64,000 nucleotides of DNA from Ramlibacter tataouinensis (lineage in GTDB: Bacteria > Pseudomonadota > Gammaproteobacteria > Burkholderiales > Burkholderiaceae_C), in NCBI GenBank assembly GCA_002427815.1, contig DIZF01000016.1, positions 249,216 through 313,215 on the forward strand. The letters are read 5' to 3'. Positions 1 through 9,974 of the stretch are shown one piece after another. The notes under the pieces were generated by a model. It ran no database searches. It saw only the letters and a list, made by a program, of their open reading frames with translations, and was not told the origin of the DNA. Numbering within the stretch: the stretch's first letter is position 1; each line of letters starts with the position of its first letter. A program made the translations under genes and the position numbers.

Positions 1-1994
<1,994 letters not shown>

Positions 1995-2636
1995 CTAATT
2001 TCCTTGCGGCAAGCGGCCGCTCGCGAAGAACTGGCTCAACCGGCGGGCCACGGCCCGCAGGAACTTGAACAGCACGACCATCAGGACGCCGGCCAATACC
2101 AGGGTCAGCACCAGCGCGACGGCAAAGAGGACCGGATGGGTCGCGGACAGCCACAACATGAACACCACGAAGCCGTCTTCCAGCAGCGAGACGCCGATGT
2201 TCGAGAACGGTTCGGGCGACGTATTCACCGCGGCGCGCGTCGTCAGCTTGGCCACGTGGCTGGTGGCAGCCAGGCTGCCGCCCAGCAGCGCCGCGATCCA
2301 GCCCATGGCCTGGTTGTCGGCGCCCAGTGCGGCGGCGGCCAGAGCCGCGCCTGCGGGAATGCGGATCACGGTATGGACCATGTCCCAGACCGTGTCGACA
2401 TAAGGAATCTTGTCGGCGAAGAATTCGGTGAAGGCCATGAAGCCGCTGACCGCCAGCATGACCGGATGCTGCAACACCTGGAGCCCCTGCGGCAGGGCTA
2501 TCCAGCCCATGAAGCCCGCCATGCCCACCAGGAACACCGTGGCATACAGCCGCACCCCGCTGGCCCAGCCCAGGGCAGCGGCCAGCGCCAGCAATTGCGG
2601 TGCATAGCTCAGGTGGCGCCAGGCGTCCACGGTCAC
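1995..2636 (-). CDS. DUF4126 family integral membrane protein
   Basis: This is a 213-residue hydrophobic protein with about five predicted membrane segments and small-residue-rich stretches (GASLAAAALG-like, HVAKLTTRAAVNTSPEPFSN). The conserved block around SHVAKLTTRAAVN and EPFSNIGVSLLED is typical of the uncharacterised DUF4126 family. It starts with GTG at 2636, overlapping the TGA of liuC by four bases (GTGA), and its stop abuts the mccA start. It is therefore probably translationally coupled to the leucine-catabolism genes. No function is known to me; its position suggests a role linked to this pathway or simple hitch-hiking. Confidence 0.85.
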   Translation of the reverse strand: MTVDAWRHLSYAPQLLALAAALGWASGVRLYATVFLVGMAGFMGWIALPQGLQVLQHPVMLAVSGFMAFTEFFADKIPYVDTVWDMVHTVIRIPAGAALAAAALGADNQAMGWIAALLGGSLAATSHVAKLTTRAAVNTSPEPFSNIGVSLLEDGFVVFMLWLSATHPVLFAVALVLTLVLAGVLMVVLFKFLRAVARRLSQFFASGRLPQGN

Positions 2637-3421
2637 TCAGCCTTCGGCAGCCAGCCGGGTTTGCGCTTGCCCAGGAAGGCCTGGATGCCCTCGCGGCCCT
2701 CGTCGCTGACGCGGATGTCGGCGATGTTCTGCACGGTGCGGTCGATGAGCAACTGGGTGATGTCGCGGCCGCCGACGTGCTGCACCAGCTCCTTGCAGGC
2801 CTTGACCGCGGCCGGTCCGGCCTGCACCAGCGCTTGCGCCAGCTCGGCCACCTTGGCATCGAGACTGTCGGCGGGCACCACCTCGTGCACGAAGCCGATG
2901 CGCAGGGCCTCGGCTGCGCTGAAGCGCTCGGCCGTGAGGAAGTAGCGATGCGCCGCCCGCTCGCCCATGGCCCGGATCACATACGGGCTGATGGTGGCCG
3001 GGATCAGGCCCAGCTTCACCTCGCTCAGGCAGTACTGGGCCGACTCGACCGACACCGCGATGTCGCATGCCGCCACCAGGCCGGTGCCGCCTGCATAGAC
3101 ATCGCCTTGCACGCGGGCGATCGTCGGCTTGGGGCAGCGATAGAGCACGCGCAGCATGTTGGCCAGCGCCGCCGCGTCGGCGAGGTTCTCGTCGCGCGTG
3201 TAGCCCGCCATGCGCTTCATCCAGTTGAGGTCGGCGCCGGCGCAGAAGGCCGGGCCGTTGCCGGCCAGCACGACGCAGCGCACCTCGGGGCGTTCGCCCA
3301 GCTCCGAGAACACCGCCGTCATCTCGGCGATGACCTCGTCGTTGAAAGCGTTGCGCACTTCGGGCCGGTTCAATGTGACCGTGGTGACGCCGGCGTCGAA
3401 GCGAAGTTCCAGGTGTTTCAT
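2633..3421 (-). CDS. liuC: Methylglutaconyl-CoA hydratase (enoyl-CoA hydratase family)
   Basis: This 262-residue crotonase-fold enzyme is predicted to hydrate 3-methylglutaconyl-CoA to HMG-CoA, the step after MCC in leucine degradation. The oxyanion-hole signature is visible (AGNGPAFCAGADLNWMKRM), as is the second loop RVQGDVYAGGTGLVAACDIA. The segment DLNWMKRMAGYTRDENLADA is characteristic of LiuC-type enzymes. The ATG at 3421 overlaps the vapC stop by four bases (ATGA), and its own stop overlaps the GTG of the next gene, so translation of all three should be coupled. A generic enoyl-CoA hydratase remains possible, but operon context favours LiuC. Confidence 0.88.
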   Translation of the reverse strand: MKHLELRFDAGVTTVTLNRPEVRNAFNDEVIAEMTAVFSELGERPEVRCVVLAGNGPAFCAGADLNWMKRMAGYTRDENLADAAALANMLRVLYRCPKPTIARVQGDVYAGGTGLVAACDIAVSVESAQYCLSEVKLGLIPATISPYVIRAMGERAAHRYFLTAERFSAAEALRIGFVHEVVPADSLDAKVAELAQALVQAGPAAVKACKELVQHVGGRDITQLLIDRTVQNIADIRVSDEGREGIQAFLGKRKPGWLPKAE

Positions 3422-3822
3422 GGCGATCTCCAGGTTTGCAGGCCATTCAGTCTTTCCATGCCATCAAAATCGCGGTCGTCATGGATCAGAAGGCAATCGT
3501 TCTGGATGCACCAGGTACCGATCAGCAGATCGATTGAGCTTCGCACTGTCACTCCCTTGCGCCGCAAGTCCTGGTACACGGAGGCGGCAGCCAGGGCGAT
3601 CGTTTCACCACCGGCCGTGAAGACCGGCAGGCGCGAGAACGCGTTCCTGGCGAGCCGCTCGTCCCGTTTGCGGCGGAATCCGCGCAGGACTTCCATCAGC
3701 ACCAGGTCGAGCAGCACGATTTCATTGGCACTGTCATCCAGCGCCGCATCGAGGGCGCGCGCTTGAGGGCTATCTTGACCGTTGAAGTACCCGATCCAGA
3801 CGCTGGAGTCCGCGGTGATCAC
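3418..3822 (-). CDS. vapC: VapC-like PIN-domain ribonuclease toxin
   Basis: This is a 134-residue PIN-domain protein. The acidic metal-binding residues appear as VITADSSVWIGYF at the N-terminus, a central glutamate in LVLMEVLRGF, and the C-terminal SSIDLLIGTWCIQNDCLLIHDDRDFD cluster. PIN toxins of VapBC modules are metal-dependent RNases held inactive by the cognate antitoxin. The best start is GTG at 3822, which overlaps the TGA of vapB by four bases (GTGA). The open frame extends much further upstream, but it is out of context there. The gene also overlaps the start of liuC by four bases, which places a toxin inside a catabolic operon. Confidence 0.88.
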   Translation of the reverse strand: MITADSSVWIGYFNGQDSPQARALDAALDDSANEIVLLDLVLMEVLRGFRRKRDERLARNAFSRLPVFTAGGETIALAAASVYQDLRRKGVTVRSSIDLLIGTWCIQNDCLLIHDDRDFDGMERLNGLQTWRSP

Positions 3823-4082
3823 TTCCTGGCCTTGCGCGCAGGCTTGCGCCGATAGGCCGCGCGCGGTTCCCGCACGGCAGCCGTGTCGTCCTCTTCGGGT
3901 ACGGTCCAATCGCCATCCAGGCCCCAGTGAAGCTTGCCACGCAAGGCACGGAGGTTCTGGTACGCAGCACGTCGCGCCAAGAGCCGCAGCCCTTCCTCGA
4001 CCGCATCCTTCTTGGTGGTGAAGCCGCCGGCCTTCATGGCGGCTGCCATGAGCTCGTCGTCGATCACGATGTTGGTCCGCAT
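3819..4082 (-). CDS. vapB: VapB-like antitoxin (type II TA)
   Basis: This is an 87-residue basic protein. It starts MRTNIVIDDELMAAAMKAGG, a ribbon-helix-helix-like segment typical of the VapB antitoxins paired with PIN toxins (DUF2191-like). A second helix TTKKDAVEEGLRLLARR follows, and the C-terminus is charged, ending RRKPARKARK. The N-terminal part should bind DNA and the C-terminal tail should neutralise VapC. It lies 73 bases after the acyl-CoA dehydrogenase stop, and the only sizeable spacer in this half of the operon sits just upstream, holding an inverted repeat and a -10-like hexamer. The module could therefore have its own autoregulated promoter. Confidence 0.85.
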   Translation of the reverse strand: MRTNIVIDDELMAAAMKAGGFTTKKDAVEEGLRLLARRAAYQNLRALRGKLHWGLDGDWTVPEEDDTAAVREPRAAYRRKPARKARK

Positions 4083-4093
4083 GCGCGCCTCCG

Positions 4094-4121
4094 TGTGTAT
4101 GAATCATGATAATTGTACACA
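4094..4121 (-). promoter_or_regulatory. Putative vapBC promoter/operator
   Basis: An inverted repeat TGTGTA (4094-4099) and TACACA (4116-4121) is separated by 16 bases. On the minus strand TACAAT at 4117-4112 is a good -10 hexamer, 29 bases before the vapB ATG. No convincing -35 is seen. VapBC modules usually repress their own promoter through such repeats. The assignment is inferred from position and symmetry only. Confidence 0.45.
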
Positions 4122-4155
4122 TTGAAGGGCTTTTCGTGCAGCGGCGCCAGCAGCC

Positions 4156-5304
4156 TCAATACCGCTTGGCCACTTCTTCCAGCATCACTTCGGTGGCGCC
4201 GCCGCCGATGGACAGCACCCGGGCGTCGCGCCACAGCCGCTCGATCGCGGTCTCGCGGATGTAGCCCATGCCGCCGTGGAACTGCTGGCAGGTCTGCACC
4301 ACCTCGTTGACCAGCTCGCCGGTCAGGGCCTTGAGCATCGACACGTCCTGCACGATGTCATGGCCCTGCGTGACGCGCCAGGCACAGTGGTACATGAATT
4401 GCCGGGCGGCACGGGTCTTGGCGTCGAGCATGGACAGGCGCTGGCGGATCGTCTGCTGGTCCCACAAGGCCCCACCGAAGGCCTGGCGCTGCCGCACATA
4501 GTCCAGCGTGATCTTCAGCGCCTGCTGGCAGTGGCCCACCGCCATCGCGCCCAGCGCGATGCGCTCGGTCTGGAAATTCTTCATCACCGAGTAAAAGCCC
4601 TTGCCCTCCTCGCCCAGCAGGTTGGCTTCGGGGATGCGCACGTTGTCGAGGATGAGTTCGGCGGTGTCGGACGAAAGCCAGCCGGTCTTCTTGAGCGCGC
4701 GGCCGACCGAAAAGCCCGGCGTGCCCTTCTCGACGATGAACATCGACATGTCGCGCCTGCCGCTGCCGGTCTTGGCCGCGATGAAGTACAGGTTGGCGTG
4801 GACACCGTTGGTGATGAACATCTTGGTGCCGTTGAGCACCCATTCGTTGCCTTTGGCGCCCTTTTCGAGCCGGGCCGTCGTGCGGATGCCCGCCACGTCG
4901 GAACCCGCGCCCGCCTCGGTGATGCCCACCGCGGTGATCAGCTCGCCGGCAATCACCTTGCGCAGGTACTTGTCCTTCTGCGCCGCGCTGCCGGCGTGAT
5001 GCAGGTGCGGGCTGGCCATGTCGGTGTGGACCAGCACGGTGATGATGAAGCCGGCGAAGGTGGATTGCGACAGCGCTTCGGCAAACACGAGGTTGGTGAG
5101 CGCGTCGGATTCGGCGCCGCCGTACTGGCTTTCGTACATCAGGCCGAACAGGCCGGCCTGGCCCATGCGGCGCAGCACGTCACGCGGCACGCAGCCCTGC
5201 TCTTCCCAGGCGGCGGCGTAGGGCTCGACTTCCTTGGCGATGAAGCGCGCGATCTGCTCGCGCAGCACATCGTGTTCAGGGGTTATGTAGATGGAGTCGT
5301 GCAT
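4156..5304 (-). CDS. Acyl-CoA dehydrogenase (isovaleryl/long-chain type)
   Basis: This 382-residue flavoenzyme should oxidise an acyl-CoA to its 2-enoyl-CoA with FAD. Visible family motifs are GITEAGAGSDVAGIRTTA, the KMFITNG segment and the C-terminal QQFHGGMGYIRE block. The usual C-terminal catalytic glutamate is absent: the segment reads WRDARVLSIGGGATEV, with glycine 368 in its place. A glutamate at residue 247 (NFQTERIALG) matches the site used by isovaleryl- and long-chain acyl-CoA dehydrogenases. The gene starts 6 bases after mccB. Its operon suggests a branched acyl-CoA such as isovaleryl-CoA, but terpenoid acyl-CoAs (citronellyl type) are an alternative. Confidence 0.85.
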   Translation of the reverse strand: MHDSIYITPEHDVLREQIARFIAKEVEPYAAAWEEQGCVPRDVLRRMGQAGLFGLMYESQYGGAESDALTNLVFAEALSQSTFAGFIITVLVHTDMASPHLHHAGSAAQKDKYLRKVIAGELITAVGITEAGAGSDVAGIRTTARLEKGAKGNEWVLNGTKMFITNGVHANLYFIAAKTGSGRRDMSMFIVEKGTPGFSVGRALKKTGWLSSDTAELILDNVRIPEANLLGEEGKGFYSVMKNFQTERIALGAMAVGHCQQALKITLDYVRQRQAFGGALWDQQTIRQRLSMLDAKTRAARQFMYHCAWRVTQGHDIVQDVSMLKALTGELVNEVVQTCQQFHGGMGYIRETAIERLWRDARVLSIGGGATEVMLEEVAKRY

Positions 5305-5310
5305 AAATGA

Positions 5311-6918
5311 TCACATCCGGAACACGCCGAACTTCGGCTCGGGGATCGGCGCATTGAGCGTCGCCGACAGGCCCAGCGCCAGCACGCGCCGCGTATCCGC
5401 CGGATCGATTACCCCGTCGTCCCACAGCCGGCCCGTGGCGTAGTAGGGATGGCCCTGCACCTCGTATTGCTGGCGGATGTTTTCCTTGAAGGCTTCCTCG
5501 TCCTTCGGATCCCACGTGGTACCGCGCAGCTCCATGCCGTCGCGCTTGACGGTGGACAGCACGGCTGCCGCCTGCTCGCCGCCCATCACGCTGATGCGCG
5601 CGTTGGGCCACATCCACAGGAAGCGCGGCGAATAGCCCCGGCCGCACATTCCGTAGTTGCCGGCGCCGTAGCTGCCGCCGATGATGATCGTGAACTTGGG
5701 CACCTGGGCCGTGGCCACGGCCGTCACCATCTTTGCACCGTGCCGGGCGATGCCCTCGTTCTCGTACTTGCGGCCGACCATGAAGCCGGTGATGTTCTGC
5801 AGGAACAGCAGCGGCACCTTGCGCTGGCAGCACAGCTCGATGAAGTGCGCGCACTTCTGCGCCGATTCGCTGAACAAAATTCCGTTGTTGGCGATGATGC
5901 CGATCGGCATGCCCTCGATGTGCGCGAAGCCGCAGATCAGCGTGGTGGCGTAGCGGGCCTTGAACTCGTGGAACTCGGAGCCGTCCACGATGCGCGCGAT
6001 GATCTCGTGCACATCGTAGGGCTTGCGCACGTCGTTCGGCACCACGCCATACAGTTCCTTCGGATCGTATTTGGGCGGCCGCGGTTCGCGCAATTGCTGC
6101 TCGATGCGCTTGGGGCGGTTCAAAGTGGCCACAGCCTGCCGCGCCAGCGCCAGCGCATGCATGTCGTTCTGCGCCAGGTGATCGGCCACGCCCGAGAGGC
6201 GCGTGTGCACGTCGCCGCCGCCCAGGTCCTCGGCCGAGACGATCTCGCCGATGGCCGCCTTCACCAGCGGCGGCCCGCCCAGGAAGATCGTGCCCTGGTT
6301 CTTGACGATGATGGTCTCGTCGCTCATCGCCGGCATGTAGGCGCCGCCGGCCGTGCACGAGCCCATCACCACCGCGATCTGGGCGATGCCCTGGGCACTC
6401 AGATTGGCCTGGTTGTAGAAGATGCGGCCGAAGTGCTCGCGGTCGGGAAACACGTCGTCTTGCGTCGGCAGGTTGGCGCCGCCGGAGTCCACCAGGTAGA
6501 TGCAGGGCAGCCGGTTCTGCTGCGCGATCTCCTGGGCCCGCAGGTGCTTCTTGACCGTGATCGGGAAATAGGTGCCGCCCTTCACCGTGGCGTCGTTGCA
6601 CACGATCATGCAGTCGACCCCGCTGACGCGGCCGATGCCGGCGATGATGCCGCCGCAGGGCGCGTCGCCATTGAAGAGGCCATGGCCGGCCATCGGCGCC
6701 AGCTCCAGGAACGGCGTGCCGGGGTCCAGCAGGTTCTGCACGCGATCGCGCGGCGAGAGCTTGCCGCGTGCCATGTGCTTGGCCCGCGCGATTTCGCCGC
6801 CGCCCTCGGCGTGCCTGGCCACCTGGACCTTGAGGTCGTCCACCAGCGCCTGCATGGCGCGGGCATAGGTCTGGAACTCGGCGGAACGGGGATTGAGTTG
6901 CGATTCGAGAACGGACAT
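5311..6918 (-). CDS. mccB: 3-methylcrotonyl-CoA carboxylase, carboxyltransferase beta subunit
   Basis: This 535-residue carboxyltransferase subunit moves CO2 from carboxybiotin on MccA to methylcrotonyl-CoA. Full-length features are the start MSVLESQLNP, VDSGGANLPTQDDVFPDRE near residue 150, MGSCTAGGAYMPAMSDE near residue 195, and the C-terminal IIGGSYGAGNYGMCGRGY. Length and motifs match MCC beta rather than the propionyl-CoA type. It is the first gene of the minus-strand operon, and the 190-base spacer upstream is shared with the divergent AraC-family gene. This suggests control by that regulator, which is inference. Confidence 0.95.
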   Translation of the reverse strand: MSVLESQLNPRSAEFQTYARAMQALVDDLKVQVARHAEGGGEIARAKHMARGKLSPRDRVQNLLDPGTPFLELAPMAGHGLFNGDAPCGGIIAGIGRVSGVDCMIVCNDATVKGGTYFPITVKKHLRAQEIAQQNRLPCIYLVDSGGANLPTQDDVFPDREHFGRIFYNQANLSAQGIAQIAVVMGSCTAGGAYMPAMSDETIIVKNQGTIFLGGPPLVKAAIGEIVSAEDLGGGDVHTRLSGVADHLAQNDMHALALARQAVATLNRPKRIEQQLREPRPPKYDPKELYGVVPNDVRKPYDVHEIIARIVDGSEFHEFKARYATTLICGFAHIEGMPIGIIANNGILFSESAQKCAHFIELCCQRKVPLLFLQNITGFMVGRKYENEGIARHGAKMVTAVATAQVPKFTIIIGGSYGAGNYGMCGRGYSPRFLWMWPNARISVMGGEQAAAVLSTVKRDGMELRGTTWDPKDEEAFKENIRQQYEVQGHPYYATGRLWDDGVIDPADTRRVLALGLSATLNAPIPEPKFGVFRM

Positions 6919-6935
6919 GGGTCTCCTCTGTCTGT

Positions 6936-7016
6936 CTTGTCCCCTCCCTCCGGAAGAGGCCAGGGTGAGGGCTATCTTGTCCCCTCTCCCGCTGGGAGAG
7001 GGCTAGGGTGAGGGCA
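6936..7016. repeat. Two imperfect tandem copies of a GC-rich hairpin repeat
   Basis: Two 40-base units begin CTTGTCCCCTC and end GGGTGAGGGC (6936-6974 and 6976-7016). The second contains a perfect hairpin with 9-base arms, CCCTCTCCC / GGGAGAGGG, and loop GCT (6982-7002); the first is degenerate. Such dispersed palindromic units are common between genes in this order. They lie in the mccB leader and the shared promoter region with the AraC gene, so they may affect mccB expression or merely be repetitive DNA. Confidence 0.6.
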
Positions 7017-7091
7017 TCCTAGCCCCCAAGCCCCAGCTTAGGCCCGACAGGGTCGCTCACGGATGCCAGCGAGGTTGCAAATCGTGCCACG

Positions 7092-8147
7092 ATGCCGCAG
7101 ACTGGCGCCATGCCCGCCCGCGCCGCTCCCAGCCTTGCCGAATCGCGCAAAGCCGCCACCCCGATGGCGCTGGCGCGAGCGATAGTCGCCGCCTACCGGC
7201 GCTATGGCCAGGACCCGGCGCGGGCACTGCGCCTGGCACAGATCACGCCAGCCAGCCTGCAGGCTCCGGACGGCCGCATCACGGCCCGCCAGATGGAGGT
7301 GTTGTCGGCCGCGGCCATGCAGGAGCTGGACGACGAGGCGCTGGGCGCCTTCTCGCGCCGGCTGCCCTGGGGCAGTTACGGCATGGTGGCGCGCGCAGCG
7401 CTCAGCTCGCCCGACCTGGGCGTGGCGCTCAAGCGCTGGTGCCGCTACCACGCGCTGCTGACCGACGACATCCGCCTGGAGCTGGTGGTGACCGGCGCCA
7501 GCGCGGCCATCGTGATCGACGAGCAGGTGGACCTGGGTTCGGCCCGCGACTTCGCCCTGGTGAGCGTGCTGCGCAACATCCATGGCATCGCCTGCTGGTA
7601 CATCGACTCTCGCATTCCACTGCAGGGCGCCCGCTTCCCCTTTGCGGCGCCGCCGCATGCCGATGCGTTCAAGTTGATGTTCCCCGGCCCGCTGCGTTTC
7701 GACGCGCCCAAAGCCGAAATCCGGTTCGATGCGCGCTACCTGGCCTTGCCGCTGCGACGCGACGAAAAGGCGCTGCGCCAGATGCTGCAGCGCGCCGTGC
7801 CGCTGATGGTGCTGCAATACCGCCGCGACCGCCTGCTGGTGCAGCAGGTGCGCCAGGCGTTGGCGGCCCACCCCGACGAAACGCACAGCGCCCAAGGCCT
7901 GGCCGGGCTGTTGAACATGTCAGTGCGCACCCTGCATCGCCAGCTGAAAGAGGAAGGCGCGAGCCTGCAGCAGTTGAAGGACGAGGTACGCTGCGAGCGC
8001 GCGAAGGAGTTGCTCTATCGCAGCGAGAAGCCGGTGAAGCAGGTGGCGGCGGCGACGGGGTTCAGGAATGAGAAGAGTTTTATTCGGGCGTTTCGCCAGT
8101 GGACAGGGCTGAGTCCGGCGGAGTTTCGGACGCAGGCTCTGGAATAG
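7092..8147 (+). CDS. AraC-family transcriptional regulator with N-terminal arabinose-binding-like domain
   Basis: This 351-residue regulator is of the OruR/ArgR-like AraC subgroup. A ligand-binding domain of about 200 residues (from LARAIVAAYRRYGQDPARAL) is followed by a C-terminal double helix-turn-helix (SAQGLAGLLNMSVRTLHRQL, then VKQVAAATGFRNEKSFIRAF). Two ATGs, at 7092 and 7110, could be the start and neither has a clear ribosome binding site. It is divergent from mccB, so it probably regulates the leucine-type operon. Its C-terminal coding sequence is the intact relative of three truncated copies at 8274, 14023 and 18371. Confidence 0.9.
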   Translation: MPQTGAMPARAAPSLAESRKAATPMALARAIVAAYRRYGQDPARALRLAQITPASLQAPDGRITARQMEVLSAAAMQELDDEALGAFSRRLPWGSYGMVARAALSSPDLGVALKRWCRYHALLTDDIRLELVVTGASAAIVIDEQVDLGSARDFALVSVLRNIHGIACWYIDSRIPLQGARFPFAAPPHADAFKLMFPGPLRFDAPKAEIRFDARYLALPLRRDEKALRQMLQRAVPLMVLQYRRDRLLVQQVRQALAAHPDETHSAQGLAGLLNMSVRTLHRQLKEEGASLQQLKDEVRCERAKELLYRSEKPVKQVAAATGFRNEKSFIRAFRQWTGLSPAEFRTQALE

Positions 8148-8273
8148 CTCAAGGCCGCACTGACGCTATTTTCTGGCGCGCCAGTGCCATAGGTTCCGCG
8201 ACGAAGCGTCGGACTTCGTCAATGGTTCCATAGTTTCGGTAATTGTGGGCAAGTACCGAGGAAACGGAACGGT

Positions 8274-8622
8274 CCGCAGATGGCGCAGCAATACCGCCGC
8301 GACCGCGTGCTGGTGCAGCAGGTGCGCCAGGCATTGGCCGCGGATCCGGCCGAGACGCACAGCGCCCAAGGCCTGGCCGGTCTGTTGAACCTGTCAGTGC
8401 GCACCCTGCATCGCCAACTCAAAGAAGAAGGCGCGAGCCTGCAGCAGTTGAAGGACGAAGTGCGGTGCGAGCGCGCGAAGGACTTGCTCTATCGCAGCGA
8501 GAAGCCGGTGAAGCAGGTGGCCGCGGCGACGGGGTTTCGGAACGAGAAGAGTTTTATTCGGGCGTTCAGGGCCTGGACCGGGAAAGACACCGGTGGAGTT
8601 CAGGGAAGCACAGCAGACCTGA
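8274..8622 (+). pseudogene. Truncated and frameshifted AraC-type C-terminal domain (copy B)
   Basis: This is a fragment homologous to the last ~115 codons of the AraC gene just upstream, beginning at the region encoding QQYRRDRVLVQQVRQALA. The helix-turn-helix is intact, but one extra C in TGGACCGGGAAAG (near 8577) shifts the frame. The ancestral ending TGKTPVEFREAQQT and its TGA at 8620-8622 are thus out of frame. That C-terminal ending is shared with the fragment near 18371 and not with the intact gene, so B and D derive from a second paralogue. A free-standing DNA-binding protein starting at the ATG at 8280 is conceivable but unlikely. Confidence 0.8.
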
Positions 8623-8873
8623 ATGACAGCAGTCGTGCCATGGGTCGGTCCCTCAAAAGCCGCGACTCTCCACGTTCGCCCTCACCGAAGCGGCACGCTG
8701 TGGGCGTAGCGTGTTTGCGACCACCCTGCCGATAACGCGACGGCACTGATTGAGGCGCCTGGTTCGAGCCCAGATCGCGGAACCGGAGAAGGCTCGAACA
8801 GCGGCAGCAACCTGCGCGCCGGTCGCAAGCCGCACGTCACGGCGAAGCAGGCGATCGGCTCGTAGTCCCCGCG

Positions 8874-9944
8874 TCACCCGGCCAGTGCCGCCACCACGGC
8901 CTGGCCCATTTCCTCGGTGCCCACCCGCCGGCAGCCGGCCTGGAAGATGTCGCCGGTGCGCAGGCCGTCCGCCAGCACCTTGCGCACCGCCCGTTCCACC
9001 CGGTCGGCCTGCGCCGCCTGCCCGAACGAATAGCGCAGCATCATCGCCATCGACAAAATAGCTGCCAGCGGATTGGCCAGGTTCTTGCCCGCGATGTCGG
9101 GCGCGGTGCCGTGCACGGGTTCGTACAGGCCCTTGGTGCCTTGCCCCATCGAAGCCGAAGGCAGCATGCCGATTGAGCCGGTCAGCATGGCGGCGGCATC
9201 GGACAGGATGTCGCCGAAGATGTTGCCCGTCACGATCACGTCGAACTGCAGCGGCGCGCGCATCAACTGCATCGCGGCGGCATCCACGAACAGGTGCGAC
9301 AGCTCGACATCGGGGTAGCCGCCGCCGACGCGCGTGACCACCTCGCGCCACAACTGCCCGACCTCGAGCACATTCGCCTTGTCGACCGAACACAGTTTCT
9401 TCTTGCGCAGCCGCGCGGTGCGGAAGGCCACATGCGCGATGCGCTCCACTTCGGATTCGCAATAGCGCATCGTGTTGAAGGCCTCGCGCTCGCCGGCGGC
9501 GTTGATGCCAAAGCCGCGCGGCTCGCCGAAGTACGCGTCGCCGGTCAGCTCGCGCAGGATCATCAGGTCCAGGCCCTGCACCACTTCGGGTTTGAGCGTG
9601 GAAGCGCCGATCAGCTCCGGAAACAGCAGCGCCGGGCGGAAGTTGGCGAACAGCCCGAGCTCCTTGCGCAGGCGCAACAGGCTGGCACCGGGACGCATGG
9701 GGAAGGGAATGGCCTCATCGCCGGGCATGCCGGCCGAGCCGAACAGAATGGCGTCGGCCTTGCGCGCGATCTCGCTGCTGGCGGCCGGCAGCGGATCGCC
9801 GGCGGCGTCTATGCCGGCCTGGCCGATCGGCGCCTCCACCAGTTCCAGGGGCTGGGACTTGCCCACGACGGCCTTGAGCACTTTCACGGCCTGCGCCGTC
9901 ACTTCCGGGCCTATGCCATCGCCCGGCATCACTGCAATCTTCAT
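8874..9944 (-). CDS. leuB: 3-isopropylmalate dehydrogenase
   Basis: This 356-residue NAD-dependent beta-decarboxylating dehydrogenase starts MKIAVMPGDGIGPEV. Family motifs include RELTGDAYFGEPRG, the active-site lysine in CSVDKANVLE, and the adenosine-binding EPVHGTAPDIAGKNLANP loop. It converts 3-isopropylmalate to 2-oxoisocaproate in leucine synthesis. Related enzymes act on 3-methylmalate or similar acids. It is last in a TTT receptor-leuC-leuD-leuB operon, an arrangement that could indicate catabolic use or uptake-coupled use of a malate analogue rather than plain leucine biosynthesis. Confidence 0.92.
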   Translation of the reverse strand: MKIAVMPGDGIGPEVTAQAVKVLKAVVGKSQPLELVEAPIGQAGIDAAGDPLPAASSEIARKADAILFGSAGMPGDEAIPFPMRPGASLLRLRKELGLFANFRPALLFPELIGASTLKPEVVQGLDLMILRELTGDAYFGEPRGFGINAAGEREAFNTMRYCESEVERIAHVAFRTARLRKKKLCSVDKANVLEVGQLWREVVTRVGGGYPDVELSHLFVDAAAMQLMRAPLQFDVIVTGNIFGDILSDAAAMLTGSIGMLPSASMGQGTKGLYEPVHGTAPDIAGKNLANPLAAILSMAMMLRYSFGQAAQADRVERAVRKVLADGLRTGDIFQAGCRRVGTEEMGQAVVAALAG

Positions 9945-9974
9945 CGCTGGCTACTTTCAAGAAAAGGGAAGAAA

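Noticed and set aside
8756..8799. tRNA T-arm-like sequence (CTGGTTCGAGCCCAG) and a 9-base inverted repeat GTTCGAGCC / GGCTCGAAC
   Set aside because: No acceptor, D or anticodon arms can be built around it, and there is no CCA end in the right place. It is at best a hairpin and not reported as a tRNA gene or attachment site.
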